A stretch of DNA of 64,000 nt from Pontixanthobacter aestiaquae (GCF_009827455.1 NZ_WTYZ01000001.1:372001-436000); one strand, 5' to 3'; positions 36,470 through 45,999 are shown, counted from the stretch's first letter. Notes: generated from the letters alone by a model not told the origin. Numbers and translations: made by a program.

Positions 36470-38901
36470 GGGCTGTCTCCTGCTGGTTGCGGGGTGGCAG
36501 TGGCAATGTCGAGTTCCATACAGTCCGCTCGTGCTTCGGGAATGTCGAAATTGTCATCACCCATTTCAGGCAGACGTATCGTGCACGAACCTCCGCCACG
36601 CTGTTGAAGTGTAAGACTCTCGTCGCCGGACAGAGCATTGAAGTCGATCAACCCATCGAAGGCAACGCTGTATGGCGTGCCCGAAGGCTCGGCCATTAGC
36701 TGTGAGCCGACCCGCAGTGGCCGCCCGCCAGGATCGACCAGCTTGATGAGCTGCGAGCGATAGGCATCCACATCGAGCTTTACCGAGGCGACAGCACCGC
36801 GCGACACGACGACACGGCGGTATGTCGACCGTGCGACAGCGTCGAACGGCAGCTTATCGGGGTCGAGATCGAACTGCACGGGCACCAGCGGGGTAAGGTC
36901 TTCTACCAGCAACCGGCCTTTGGAGTCGGTCACACCCGCCTCGCGATTCTCCCGCGTTACAGTGATGCCGCCAACTTTGCCCGTCTGGACCAGCGCATAG
37001 GACCCGCCTGTCTGGTTGCGCGCGTAGAGTGTGCTTCCCGCGAAGATCAGCGTCCCGCGCGCATTAGCCCGCGCCGCGAAAGTGCCTGCATTATACTCTG
37101 CCTGGCCTTCAAGGCGCGTATAACGACTGCGCCATGCCAGACGGCCCGCCACACGGGGCCGCTCAGCAGCCAGCCCTTCGATCATGTAGCCTACATCGCC
37201 CGCGACTACATCCGGACGGAAATAGGTAGCTTGAGCGCTGTTGAAACCTCCACTGCGGCTTATCGAGGCCTGTGCAGTCCGTTTCCGCCCTAATTGGATG
37301 TTCACCCCAAGCATTGCCGACAAATTGGACTGATCGCCAGTGCGATAGGACACGTCTGCATAGAGATCGATGCGTTCGGTCAGCTTGGCGCGACCACTTG
37401 CCCTGAAAATGTCAAGTTTTTGCACTTGGCGCGGGAATCGCGGGTCAAATTGGCGCCGTTGTCGGCTGGCAGTCAGTTGCAGTCGCAAATGATCGCGTAA
37501 ATCGAAGTTGATTGAGGCGTTAAACTGCTTCGCGGGCAAGGGATCGCCCGCCTGGGACGCCAAATCGCGATAACCCGAGGACGGAACGATCGCTTCCGCC
37601 CTGACGGAGAACCCAGATCCGGCGGATTCCACCCCGCCGCGTATCAAAAACCCGCTATTTTCAGTGGTCTTGGAAAAACGCACTTCAGAAAAGGCCAAAG
37701 CGCGGTCAAATAAAGTCATTTCAGCTTGCGCACCAAAGTTTCGGATTCCAATTCCTACTTCCCCAGAAACGCCGAAGGAGAGACTTTTTGAAAAGCCTCT
37801 CCTCAGGAAGAACGTGCTGGTCAGGTCACGATAATCATTACTGACTTGTCCGAACCTTCGTCGGACATAGCCTATGTTGGCAGCCCCCTCCCATAATCCG
37901 GGGGCCAAGAGCTCTCTCGAGACATATATGCGCGCTGTCTGTATGACCTCCCGCCCTAATTCGTCTCTGACAATAACCGAAACCTCGCCCCTACCAGGAC
38001 TGATCGGGATGTTCCGAACCTGAAACTTACCGGCCTCAATGTCGGCACCCGTAAAGCGGCGATCATTCACGATCAGGTCCAATCCGGTTGGAACCGCGAC
38101 ATTGCCCTCAAAGGCGGGCAACGGGCTGGTGACCAGATCCGGTCTGAGAGCAAAATCGGTGCCAACTTGCAAACCGCCAATTCTGAGCGGGCGCTGGCTT
38201 TGCGAGCCAGCCGTAATTGTATCGCCTGCGCGCACGATCAGCCCCTTTTCGGGCATAGCGAAAGTTACGCGTGTATCGAGCCGCCGTATCGCAGAGCGGC
38301 CAGGGGCGGGATTGGTGAGAAACTGTACCGCGCCTTCGGCCTGAAAATTACCGTAAACAAAGCGGGGCGAAACGACGCCTGCGCCATTCGCGCCGGAGCT
38401 TGATGCGGTGGCGGTAAGGTTATAATCGACCAACAACGCAGGCAGCGGGGCGCGCTCGCCGGTTCCGCCGGTATAGCGCGCGAAATTGACATCATTTGCG
38501 CCATCCCTGTCGCGAAGTTTCGTAATACTCAGCCGCTGGCTAAGCTTGTCGAATGACCAATCCGCAATATTGAGGTCTTTGATCTTGATATAGCCAGTCA
38601 TACCCGGATCGAAAGGCAGGCTCGCCATTTTGGCAGATTCGGCATCAATCGCTAGCTCGCCGTCGATCCATGCGAGGTCAACCATCCGGACCAGCGAGCG
38701 CCCATCGACCCGAATCGCGCTCAGGCCCGGGCCGTCAGCTTCGCTTTCGCGGGCATCATCGATGGAAACATCTGTCGGAAGCGCGAACGGGTCCGACGCC
38801 TGCGCTAAGGCAGGGTTCTGCCCTGATATCAGCGCTGCAAACGCAAATGGCAGAGCGAGTAAGGTTTTACCCGCAGGTGTTTTGCGCCTGGACATCGACA
38901 T
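36466..38901 (-). CDS. Outer membrane usher protein of archaic chaperone-usher pilus
   Basis: Large outer-membrane beta-barrel usher that secretes and polymerises pilins; about 811 residues from the ATG 38901 (MSMSRRKTP; another ATG six bases later). A signal peptide ends NPALAQ. Usher blocks include GTDFALRPDLVTSPLPAFEG, VPTGLDLIVNDRRF, NIGYVRRRFGQVSNDYRDL and the C-terminal part with VEDLTPLVPVQFDLDPDKL and VVVSRGAVASVKLDV. Two cysteines near the end (GSCTIRL, ARADCMEL) suit a C-terminal plug-like domain. It overlaps the chaperone stop by 35 bases and ends the operon. Confidence 0.92.
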   Translation of the reverse strand: MSMSRRKTPAGKTLLALPFAFAALISGQNPALAQASDPFALPTDVSIDDARESEADGPGLSAIRVDGRSLVRMVDLAWIDGELAIDAESAKMASLPFDPGMTGYIKIKDLNIADWSFDKLSQRLSITKLRDRDGANDVNFARYTGGTGERAPLPALLVDYNLTATASSSGANGAGVVSPRFVYGNFQAEGAVQFLTNPAPGRSAIRRLDTRVTFAMPEKGLIVRAGDTITAGSQSQRPLRIGGLQVGTDFALRPDLVTSPLPAFEGNVAVPTGLDLIVNDRRFTGADIEAGKFQVRNIPISPGRGEVSVIVRDELGREVIQTARIYVSRELLAPGLWEGAANIGYVRRRFGQVSNDYRDLTSTFFLRRGFSKSLSFGVSGEVGIGIRNFGAQAEMTLFDRALAFSEVRFSKTTENSGFLIRGGVESAGSGFSVRAEAIVPSSGYRDLASQAGDPLPAKQFNASINFDLRDHLRLQLTASRQRRQFDPRFPRQVQKLDIFRASGRAKLTERIDLYADVSYRTGDQSNLSAMLGVNIQLGRKRTAQASISRSGGFNSAQATYFRPDVVAGDVGYMIEGLAAERPRVAGRLAWRSRYTRLEGQAEYNAGTFAARANARGTLIFAGSTLYARNQTGGSYALVQTGKVGGITVTRENREAGVTDSKGRLLVEDLTPLVPVQFDLDPDKLPFDAVARSTYRRVVVSRGAVASVKLDVDAYRSQLIKLVDPGGRPLRVGSQLMAEPSGTPYSVAFDGLIDFNALSGDESLTLQQRGGGSCTIRLPEMGDDNFDIPEARADCMELDIATATPQPAGDSP

Positions 38902-39622
38902 TTTCGCCGTCGATCGATGCGCTGACGCGGATCGGGCCCGTCGGACAGCCTCCGGGCATTGCCCATTTGAGCGTGCTGCCACCTTGAACATAATTGAGAC
39001 CGCCGGTTTCGACTTCGATCGGCTCTCCTTGAGCATTTCTTAGGCTCAAATTAACCATACGAGCCGTTTGCTCGCCGGAATTTGTCGCGGTCAAACCGTC
39101 ACCCCCGATAGACCATGCCACATTGGCTGGTTTCGCAGTTGCGCGGTCAATAAACATCGGAATTGTGAAGCGGATACGGGCTTGCGCCTCCCCGCCGCGG
39201 AGCAATTCGGGATCCGGCAGCTGGTCAACGGCAACGCGGTAACGGCGTTCACCCTGGGCCGGCGTATCTCTGCGAAGTACCCGGAAGATCTGTGTATCGC
39301 CCGGTTCAATCGTGATGATCGACGGTGAAATCATAACATCGTTGGATGCGAAATAGACGTCTTTACCCGCCTCTTGCTTCCATCCGAATGCCCGGACCTG
39401 CACACCTATGGCGCGGCCCGATGGATTATAAACCCGCAGCGTTTCCGCACGCTGATTTCCATCCAATTCGATGCGAAGCGGTGCCAATGAAACATTTGCT
39501 CCACGCGCCAGAACGTCGTCTGGAACAGGGGCTTCGTCTTGCGCTATGGCCACACCGCTCGAGAGCAGCATTGTCAGCGGCAGAGCTACGCCTGCAAAAA
39601 GTTTCATGGCACCGTTCGTCAT
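38867..39622 (-). CDS. Periplasmic pilus chaperone, PapD-like (Csu type)
   Basis: Immunoglobulin-fold chaperone that donates a strand to pilin subunits and delivers them to the usher; 251 residues. It has a signal peptide (cleavage after AIAQ), the N-terminal G-strand region (VSLAPLRIELDGNQRAETLRV), and the family segment IEPGDTQIFRVLRRDTPAQGE with ERRYRVAVDQLP. Two late cysteines (GGCPTGPI and AQNTCG) can form a disulfide. It starts 13 bases after the end of the first SCPU pilin and overlaps the usher start. Confidence 0.93.
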   Translation of the reverse strand: MTNGAMKLFAGVALPLTMLLSSGVAIAQDEAPVPDDVLARGANVSLAPLRIELDGNQRAETLRVYNPSGRAIGVQVRAFGWKQEAGKDVYFASNDVMISPSIITIEPGDTQIFRVLRRDTPAQGERRYRVAVDQLPDPELLRGGEAQARIRFTIPMFIDRATAKPANVAWSIGGDGLTATNSGEQTARMVNLSLRNAQGEPIEVETGGLNYVQGGSTLKWAMPGGCPTGPIRVSASIDGENVDVQAQNTCG

Positions 39623-39635
39623 CTTTTCTACTCGA

Positions 39636-40124
39636 TTAGAAAGTAACGGTGACCGTCACGCTGTCCGAGTAGCTGCCAGCGGTTACAGCTGAAGCGGATG
39701 CCGGGATACGGCCGTAAGCGGTCAGCGTAGCGACGCCGCCAGTTGCTGTGCCGGCAACAGTGTTACCTGTTCCAGTGCCCCATGAAGCGGTGCGTGCAGC
39801 ATCTTGGTACACATCATATGGGATGCGCTGTGTAGTATCAGCGCCGTTCACGAGTTCGCGCTGTGTGCCTGCACCGGCATTCAGGCCAAGGTCGAGCGAC
39901 ACGTCATAGGCAGCATCTGGCGTACAAGCGAGAGCGATAGAAGCCGAAGAATCGATGTTTGCAGTGCCTAGTGTGGTCAGAGTACCGAACGCCATCGGCG
40001 AAGCAGTTACGGTGCAGCTGTCAACGACAGTTGCAGTGACCAGCATGTCATCGGTATCTTGAGCGAAAGCTGGTGACGCCGAAAGTGCCGCGGCACCGGC
40101 CGCCAGCATGATTAGTTTACGCAT
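39636..40124 (-). CDS. Spore coat U (SCPU) pilin 1
   Basis: Probable major subunit of the archaic pilus, 162 residues, SCPU/Csu type. Signal peptide ends ASPAFAQ. The mature part has two cysteines (VVDSCTVTAS and ALACTPDA) as in CsuA/B, the central RIPYDVYQDAARTASWGTG block and a C-terminal beta strand ending in VTVTF, the pattern of donor-strand-complemented pilins. AGGAGACTATATA precedes the ATG. Closest of the three pilins to the chaperone gene. Confidence 0.9.
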   Translation of the reverse strand: MRKLIMLAAGAAALSASPAFAQDTDDMLVTATVVDSCTVTASPMAFGTLTTLGTANIDSSASIALACTPDAAYDVSLDLGLNAGAGTQRELVNGADTTQRIPYDVYQDAARTASWGTGTGNTVAGTATGGVATLTAYGRIPASASAVTAGSYSDSVTVTVTF

Positions 40125-40144
40125 TATATAGTCTCCTAGCCCTG

Positions 40145-40272
40145 GTTAATTAGGCATCAGGAGCAATACGCAGGAGCCGTATAGAAACGGTTAATGCCGG
40201 TAAGATTTACGGGTTAATGCAAACTGCCGGTGCACTGAAAACCGCAAAGGTGCGTCACTTTTGGGGTTAATT
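40145..40272. promoter_or_regulatory. Four GGTTAAT elements upstream of pilin 1
   Basis: In the 218-base gap before pilin 1, GGTTAAT (ATTAACC on the pilin strand) occurs at 40145, 40190, 40213 and 40266; those at 40190 and 40213 are part of GGTTAATGC direct repeats 23 bases apart. TTAACC is the CtrA half-site of alphaproteobacteria. No ORF of note is in the gap. Confidence 0.4.
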
Positions 40273-40342
40273 TTGAATGATGCGCGAGGCGGAACTATTC
40301 GTGCGTCAGCAAAGACATAGCCCATAGCCGATACATTTCGGG

Positions 40343-40849
40343 CTAGAACTCGATGGTAACCGTCACAGTATCCGCGAACACACCGGCGCCCGCGTCGGCC
40401 GGAGCGAGATTACGGATTTGACCATAAGCGGTATGGTTCGCAACACCCGTAGCGCCGGAATTGCCCGACACTTTTCGGTTATTTCGCGTGTCCCATATAC
40501 CGGTGAAGTTGGCGTTCCGATAGATGTTATACCGCATGTAGCGGTTCGTGCTCGGATTATACATGCGCCGATTGCGTGCGCCACTGGGGTACAATCCCGC
40601 GTCAATAGAAATCGCATAATCGGTATTCGGAGAGCATAACAGCGAGATTGTTGACGTGGTTGTCGGACGACCTGTCAGCCCGAACAGACTGCCAAAATTC
40701 ATGGTAGTCGCCGAAATCTGACAGCCGGCCACGACCGTCGCCTCGATATCCATCGGCTCGGTAGCAGATTGCGCCCATGCGGGCGTCACAGCTGATAAGC
40801 TGGCAAAGCCGATTGTTATTAACCGGATAGAGGCGAATCGTGCGTGCAT
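40343..40849 (-). CDS. Spore coat U (SCPU) pilin 2
   Basis: Second pilin of the cluster, 168 residues. Signal peptide ends PAWAQS. It has two cysteines (VVAGCQISATTMNFGSLFG and SLLCSPNTD), an NRRMYNPSTNRYMRYNIYRN block corresponding to the central block of pilin 1, and a C-terminal strand ending VTVTIEF. The spacing from pilin 1 (218 bp) suggests a separate promoter for pilin 1. It could be a minor or tip-proximal subunit. Confidence 0.87.
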   Translation of the reverse strand: MHARFASIRLITIGFASLSAVTPAWAQSATEPMDIEATVVAGCQISATTMNFGSLFGLTGRPTTTSTISLLCSPNTDYAISIDAGLYPSGARNRRMYNPSTNRYMRYNIYRNANFTGIWDTRNNRKVSGNSGATGVANHTAYGQIRNLAPADAGAGVFADTVTVTIEF

Positions 40850-40927
40850 AGTAATACAGTCACTCTGCTCATTACGCCCATATTCGTTAATAAAGTTTGC
40901 TTAGGATACAGCTGTTCAGCCTGTCAC

Positions 40928-41443
40928 TCAAAAGTCGATGGCGACGATAAGCTCGCGATTTCCGCCGCGCATATGTTGCGGCGTAAGTTTTTTCATACGG
41001 CTCGAAGCGACAAATTTTGCCACTTTCCCTGCCGTTGCCCGATACACACGTTTACCAAAGGCAACTTTGGGATCGACGCGAATCGATTGCTGCCCATTCT
41101 GAGCGCGCTGGCCAGTCCGGGTAATTTTGGACTTAGCCCCTACGATTGCACCGCGAAGCGAAATCGCAAATACAGTTGGCTTTCCGCACTGCATCTTCAC
41201 CTTTGTTCGACCACGCAGCTTGTTAGCGGCCGTCTTAATGAATGGGGTAGCCGACACGCGGCAGCCCTCCGAAACCGTGGCGGATGCGAGCATGATGCCC
41301 CGCGCCTCTTTGGCTTTGGCTGGCGTAGATGCAAGAACGCCAAATAGAGCTATTGCCGCAGAGGTTAAATACGAAAGAAGATGCGTTGCCGTCGCCTTAT
41401 CATATTCGGTGTCGTTGTGGATATTGTTATGACGGTCGGTGAT
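40928..41443 (-). CDS. Spore coat U-like pilin 3, apparent ATC start
   Basis: Divergent SCPU-like protein. The longest frame with an ATG (41293) gives 121 residues and no signal peptide. In the same frame upstream I read a hydrophobic signal-like stretch (HLLSYLTSAAIALFGVLAS then TPAKAKE) and, six bases after a perfect AAGGAG, ATC at 41441-41443. From there the protein is 171 residues, the size of its paralogues (162, 168). No ATG, GTG or TTG occurs between the in-frame stop at 41461-41459 and 41293. The ribosome binding site resembles that of pilin 1 (AGGAGACTA). Cysteines (SEGCRVSA, KMQCGKPT) and the last strand VAIDF match the family. Either ATC is used as start or this is a fresh start-loss pseudogene. 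Confidence 0.7.
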   Translation of the reverse strand: MTDRHNNIHNDTEYDKATATHLLSYLTSAAIALFGVLASTPAKAKEARGIMLASATVSEGCRVSATPFIKTAANKLRGRTKVKMQCGKPTVFAISLRGAIVGAKSKITRTGQRAQNGQQSIRVDPKVAFGKRVYRATAGKVAKFVASSRMKKLTPQHMRGGNRELIVAIDF

Positions 41444-41638
41444 TGTAGTCTCCTTACGCTACGCTTTCCGCAACGTTGATTTACAGGGTAAGATAGGAGG
41501 ATAATGACCAACTGTCGGAACGGTTCCAAACTAAGTCACTTAAATCAATAGATTTTTTACGCGAAATTAACCATAGAGCGAATTTTCCCTCGTCAAGCGA
41601 AGGGTATTTTCTCCAACATCGGCAATTGTTTCGCCGTA
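41444..41638. promoter_or_regulatory. Intergenic region between parB and the pilus cluster
   Basis: This gap holds the probable pilus promoter. TTAACCAT (CtrA half-site form) is at 41567-41574, about 124 bases upstream of the pilin 3 ribosome binding site; GGAAC-G-GTTCC at 41517-41527 is an 11-base inverted repeat. parB ends at 41639 on the same strand, so the pilus genes may be read through from parB or from their own start. Confidence 0.4.
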
Positions 41639-42652
41639 CTAAATGTCGCCGCCTGTCAGTCTCTGGCAAATAAGATCAAGTTGATCGAGCGTACGATATT
41701 TAATCGTCACGGCCCCGGAACGCGGATCGCTGTCAGTCTTGATTGTGACCGGCAATCCCAAGAACTCTTCAAGATGTCCCTGCACCGCAGCAATGTCCGC
41801 ATCCTTGGCTGGATCACGCGATGGCCGGGCCTGGCGGCGGGTTTGTTCGCCCTCTGGCGCATTTGCGCTTTTGACCAGCTTTTCGACTTCGCGAACCGAC
41901 AATTGCGCGGAGACCGCCTTCTTCGCAAGTTGTGCCGCATCATCATAACCGATCAAAGCCCGCGCATGGCCCATTGACAGATCGCCAGCCTCGACAAAGT
42001 CCAGAACATCGTCTGGAAGCCCCAAAAGACGCTGGATATTCGCCACGTGACTCCGAGACTTATCGACCAAGCGAGCAATCTCCGCCTGGGTCATATCTTC
42101 CTGCTGGGATAGGCGCTGGTATGCCCGCGCTTCCTCAACAGGGTTTAAATCTTCGCGCTGAAGATTCTCGATCAGCGCGAGCGCCATAACTTCGCGCTCA
42201 TCCAATTCGCGAACAATTGCCGGAATCTGGTGCAATTGGGCCTTTTGCGCTGCACGCCAGCGGCGTTCGCCGGCAACGAGTTGGTATTTGCCCTTCCCAC
42301 CAGGGCGAACAATGATCGGCTGGATCACCCCGCGTGCGGCAATCGATGCGGCCAGCTCATCCAGCGCTGATTCGTCGAACTTCGTTCGCGGCTGCCCAGG
42401 TAGCGGCTCAATCGAAGAAATTGCCAGCGAAGCCAGGCCAGAAGTGGAGGCGAATGCGGATGCTGGGTCGGCAGTCGGCGTTAAAGTTGAGGATGACGAG
42501 CCAACCTCGCTATTGCGGCGCACCAGCGGCTCTTCCTTGCGGGTTTCGCCCATCAAAGCGCCCAAGCCGCGCCCAAGTTTTTTCTTTTTGTCCGCAGCAC
42601 GGGGAGGAACGGTCAGGCGGATAGGATCGCTGGGGTCACGTGTTTTGCTCAT
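41639..42652 (-). CDS. parB: Chromosome partitioning protein ParB
   Basis: CTP-dependent DNA clamp that loads at parS and spreads along the origin region. The 337 residues show the leader GRGLGALMG, the CTP-binding GERRWRAAQKA, the IENLQREDLNPVEEARAYQ block, the HTH EIARLVDKSRSHVANIQRLL and the C-terminal dimerisation part (TLDQLDLICQRL). Three parS sites lie within 5 kb. Its start overlaps the parA stop by four bases. Confidence 0.97.
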   Translation of the reverse strand: MSKTRDPSDPIRLTVPPRAADKKKKLGRGLGALMGETRKEEPLVRRNSEVGSSSSTLTPTADPASAFASTSGLASLAISSIEPLPGQPRTKFDESALDELAASIAARGVIQPIIVRPGGKGKYQLVAGERRWRAAQKAQLHQIPAIVRELDEREVMALALIENLQREDLNPVEEARAYQRLSQQEDMTQAEIARLVDKSRSHVANIQRLLGLPDDVLDFVEAGDLSMGHARALIGYDDAAQLAKKAVSAQLSVREVEKLVKSANAPEGEQTRRQARPSRDPAKDADIAAVQGHLEEFLGLPVTIKTDSDPRSGAVTIKYRTLDQLDLICQRLTGGDI

Positions 42653-43425
42653 GCGGCTTTCCTTTTCTCGGGCAGACGGCTGATTAATTCGCGCGCCAGA
42701 GCGATATAGGCCCGACTCCCAGCGCAGGAATGATCATAAACGAGCGCAGGCAGGCCGTGGCTGGGTGCCTCCGACAGACGGACATTGCGCGGAATGACGG
42801 ATTCAAACACCAAACCGCCCAGAACTTCGCGCACGTCATCGGCAACCTGGTCGGTCAGGCGGTTACGTCTGTCAAACATGGTCAGAACAACGCCAACAAT
42901 ACCAAGATCGGGATTAAAGCGCTGCTGGACCTGCTCGACGGTCTTGAGCAGCTGACTTAGCCCCTCCAATGCAAAGAATTCGCATTGTAGCGGCACCATC
43001 AGCGTATCGGCCGCGCCAAGAGCATTTAGGGTCAGCAGCCCCAGCGAGGGTGGGCAGTCGATGAAACAGATATCATGGCCGGAATGCGCGGCCAGCGCGG
43101 AACTCAAACGTCCAGTGCGATCTTCCACCGACACCAGCTCGACTTCAGCACCACTCAAATCGACAGTGGCGGGGACAATATCCAAACCGGGAATGTTAGT
43201 TGACGAAACACATCCAGCGAGCGGGGTCTGGTCGATCAACAGATCATAACTGGAATATTCGCGATTATCGCTACTGATGCCCATGCCCGTCGAGGCGTTT
43301 CCCTGAGGATCCAGGTCAATCAGAAGCGTTTTCCAGCCGGTTGCAGCCATCGCTGTCGCGATATTAATGGCAGTCGTGGTTTTCCCCACCCCACCCTTCT
43401 GATTGGCAATCGCGATCGTGATCAT
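42649..43425 (-). CDS. parA: Chromosome partitioning ATPase ParA
   Basis: Deviant Walker ATPase that moves ParB-bound origins. The 258 residues start [19 protein letters not shown] with the deviant Walker A lysine pair (KGGVGKT), followed by LLIDLDPQGNASTG, IDCPPSLGLLTLNAL and VLTMFDRRNRL. It overlaps rsmG and parB by four bases each side, the chromosomal (not plasmid) arrangement. Confidence 0.97.
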   Translation of the reverse strand: MITIAIANQKGGVGKTTTAINIATAMAATGWKTLLIDLDPQGNASTGMGISSDNREYSSYDLLIDQTPLAGCVSSTNIPGLDIVPATVDLSGAEVELVSVEDRTGRLSSALAAHSGHDICFIDCPPSLGLLTLNALGAADTLMVPLQCEFFALEGLSQLLKTVEQVQQRFNPDLGIVGVVLTMFDRRNRLTDQVADDVREVLGGLVFESVIPRNVRLSEAPSHGLPALVYDHSCAGSRAYIALARELISRLPEKRKAA

Positions 43426-44078
43426 GTTTTTCCCCGCATCCCTTTCGCCAACTTACCGACCAATATTCCGGCGTCATCATCGGTCACAGACCGTTCCACG
43501 TGGAACATTTTCCGCACTTTTCGCGGCATCCCGTCCAATTCTTGCGCCGCCGAACGCCCTTTGGGCAACACGAACATAGTTTGCCCTGTGGAGAATCTTG
43601 CGGACAAGTCGAGGATAGATGGCAGCGGCGCAAAGGCTCTCGCCGAGATGACCGAAGCTGGGACAGTTTCCACAAGTTCCAGCCGTGATCCAGCAACTTC
43701 GCATTTCGGAATCGCCAACTCCATCCGCATCCGCTCCAGCCAGTCGATTCGCTTGCGCCGTGATTCAACCAGCATGACGGGGCGCTGCGGGCGCATGATC
43801 GCGATAATCAGGCCCGGAAGCCCTGCTCCAGTCCCCAAATCAAGCCATAGACCCGTCTCTGCTGCACGCGCTGATGTTCCACGTGAAACACATTCCAGAA
43901 GCTGGGCGCTGTCGGCAATATGGCGCTGCCACGCGATGTCGAGGGTGGGCTTGGCAACGAGATTCTGGCGCGAGTTCTCCTCGCGCAGGGCTGCCACAAA
44001 TGTATCAAGCCGCTCCATTGCCTCTTTATCGCAGAGCTTATCGACGTATTCTCGGGCTTCAGTCTCGTCGCGAATCAT
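43422..44078 (-). CDS. rsmG: 16S rRNA (guanine-527-N7)-methyltransferase
   Basis: Methylates G527 of 16S rRNA. The 218 residues carry the SAM motif [17 protein letters not shown], the preceding [11 protein letters not shown] block and the [13 protein letters not shown] segment. Two parS palindromes (43492-43507 and 43875-43890) are embedded in the coding sequence. The gene overlaps mnmG and parA by four bases. Confidence 0.96.
   Translation of the reverse strand: MIRDETEAREYVDKLCDKEAMERLDTFVAALREENSRQNLVAKPTLDIAWQRHIADSAQLLECVSRGTSARAAETGLWLDLGTGAGLPGLIIAIMRPQRPVMLVESRRKRIDWLERMRMELAIPKCEVAGSRLELVETVPASVISARAFAPLPSILDLSARFSTGQTMFVLPKGRSAAQELDGMPRKVRKMFHVERSVTDDDAGILVGKLAKGMRGKT
43492..43507. 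other. parS: parS site in rsmG 3' half
   Basis: CGTTCCACGTGGAACA matches the bacterial parS consensus (TGTTNCACGTGNAACA) except for the first base, with a perfect 14-base GTTCCACGTGGAAC palindrome. It lies inside rsmG, about 0.8 kb upstream of the parB start. Confidence 0.88.
43875..43890. other. parS: parS site in rsmG 5' half
   Basis: TGTTCCACGTGAAACA fits the parS consensus; it is identical to the site at 46000. It lies inside rsmG, about 370 bases from the other rsmG site. Confidence 0.93.
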
Positions 44079-45931
44079 GCCGCAACCTGCTCAAGGCGCC
44101 GCGCCTGTACAAGAAGCGCTGCGAGCGCCGCTGGGGTAATGCCGGGGATACGCCCAGCCGCCGCCAGAGATGTTGGCTTTGCCTTGGTCAAACGCTCGAT
44201 CATCTCATTGGAAAGTCCTGGCACGCTCGCAAAGGGGAAATCTGCCGGGAGAGCAACCGCTTCACTGGCGCGCAGATCACGAAGTTCGGACTCCTGACGC
44301 GCCAAATAGGGAGCGTAGGCGGCATCTTCGGCTAGTTCGCTGGCTAACTCGCTATCAGGCTCGAAATCGTCTCCGAGCCACGGTGAAAGCGCTTGAAGAT
44401 CGATCCCGCCGAACCGCAGCCACTCGCTAAGCGGCTTGCGTCCGCCATCTCGGCGCACCGGAAGATCGGCATCGTTCAATTCAGTCGCAACGACTTCTGT
44501 GTCCAGCCTTTGCGCCCAATCGGTCCGTTTCTCTTCGCGCGCCTCAAACCAGGTCGCACGCTCCGCTCCCACACAGCCCATCTCCACAGCGATAGACGTA
44601 AGCCGTGTTGTCGCATTGTTGGCGCGAAGGCGCAGGCGGTACTCTGCACGGGACGTAAGCATCCGATATGGCTCGGTCACACCGTGCAGCGTAAGATCGT
44701 CGACCATTACTGCAATATAGGAGTTTGCCCGATCAAGAGCCGGTGCCTGCCGCTCCATGATCTTTGCTGCAGCGCACATCCCCGCGACCAAGCCTTGCGC
44801 TGCCGCCTCTTCATAGCCGGTCGTGCCGTTAATTTGCCCGGCACAATACAGACCCGGCATATCACGCAGCTCCAACCCGCTATTGAGTGCGCGCGGATCG
44901 ATATGATCATACTCCACGGCATATCCTGGTACGACCATTTCCACACGTGACAATCCATCCATCGCGCGCAGCATATCGCGCTGCACATCGACTGGTAGCG
45001 ATGTGCTGATCCCGTTGGGATAGATCAGATGCGTGTCGAGACCTTCCGGCTCAAGGAAAATCTGGTGCCCGTCGCGATCACCGAAACGGTGAATCTTGTC
45101 CTCGATAGACGGGCAATAGCGCGGTCCCTCCGCATCAATCGCGCCGGAGAATAGCGGCGAGCGATCCAGATTGGCCCGAATAATATCGTGGCTCTGGGCA
45201 TTGGTGCGCGTGATCCCGCAGAAAATCTGCTGGTTGATCCGCGCGCCCGTCATGGGTGACATTGTCCAGTGATCCGCGTCAGACGGCTGCTCCGCCAGAC
45301 TCGCCCAATCAATCGTGCGCCCATCAAGGCGGGGCGGTGTACCGGTCTTTAGGCGCGCCATCGGCAGGTCCGCTTCGCGCATCTGCGCTGCCAGCTTCTG
45401 CGCAGAGCCTTCACCTATCCGTCCGCCGGTCAGGCGCTCTTCACCGCGAAACAATGTCCCGCCGAGGAAAGTACCGGTGCACAGGATGATAGCCTGCGCT
45501 GCGAGTTCGGTCCCGTCACCTAGCGTCAGACCGGATACGCGCTGACCATCGAACAGCAGTCCCGCCGCCTCACCCTCGATCAGCGCAAGATCGCCCTGCT
45601 CGCGAATGGACCGCTGGACATAGGCTTTGAACAACGTCCGATCGGCTTGGATGCGCGGCCCCCAGACTGCACTCCCCTTGGAGCGGTTGAGCATGCGGTA
45701 ATGAATCGCGGCGGCATCCGCCGCGCGGCCAATAATCCCGTCAAACGCGTCCACTTCCCGAACAAGATGACCCTTGCCCAGCCCGCCAATAGCAGGATTG
45801 CAGCTCATCGCCCCGATTGCATCGAGCTCGAAATTCACCAACCCAACACGCGCGCCCATCCGCGCAGCCACCGCTGCCGCTTCTACGCCGGCATGGCCGC
45901 CGCCAACAACCAGGATGTCGAATGCATGCAT
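44075..45931 (-). CDS. mnmG: tRNA uridine-5-carboxymethylaminomethyl modification enzyme MnmG
   Basis: FAD protein that with MnmE installs cmnm5 on wobble uridines. The 618 residues start with the FAD fold [40 protein letters not shown], the [10 protein letters not shown] stretch, the conserved [12 protein letters not shown] [16 protein letters not shown] and [21 protein letters not shown]. The C-terminal MnmE-binding part includes [18 protein letters not shown]. mnmE lies upstream on the same strand with a parS site between them. Confidence 0.98.
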   Translation of the reverse strand: MHAFDILVVGGGHAGVEAAAVAARMGARVGLVNFELDAIGAMSCNPAIGGLGKGHLVREVDAFDGIIGRAADAAAIHYRMLNRSKGSAVWGPRIQADRTLFKAYVQRSIREQGDLALIEGEAAGLLFDGQRVSGLTLGDGTELAAQAIILCTGTFLGGTLFRGEERLTGGRIGEGSAQKLAAQMREADLPMARLKTGTPPRLDGRTIDWASLAEQPSDADHWTMSPMTGARINQQIFCGITRTNAQSHDIIRANLDRSPLFSGAIDAEGPRYCPSIEDKIHRFGDRDGHQIFLEPEGLDTHLIYPNGISTSLPVDVQRDMLRAMDGLSRVEMVVPGYAVEYDHIDPRALNSGLELRDMPGLYCAGQINGTTGYEEAAAQGLVAGMCAAAKIMERQAPALDRANSYIAVMVDDLTLHGVTEPYRMLTSRAEYRLRLRANNATTRLTSIAVEMGCVGAERATWFEAREEKRTDWAQRLDTEVVATELNDADLPVRRDGGRKPLSEWLRFGGIDLQALSPWLGDDFEPDSELASELAEDAAYAPYLARQESELRDLRASEAVALPADFPFASVPGLSNEMIERLTKAKPTSLAAAGRIPGITPAALAALLVQARRLEQVAA

Positions 45932-45999
45932 AGCCGCCCGATAGTCGAGCAGCGTTGGGGCGTCAAAGGAGTATTCTCTTGCTAGTGGCTAGCACCGAA

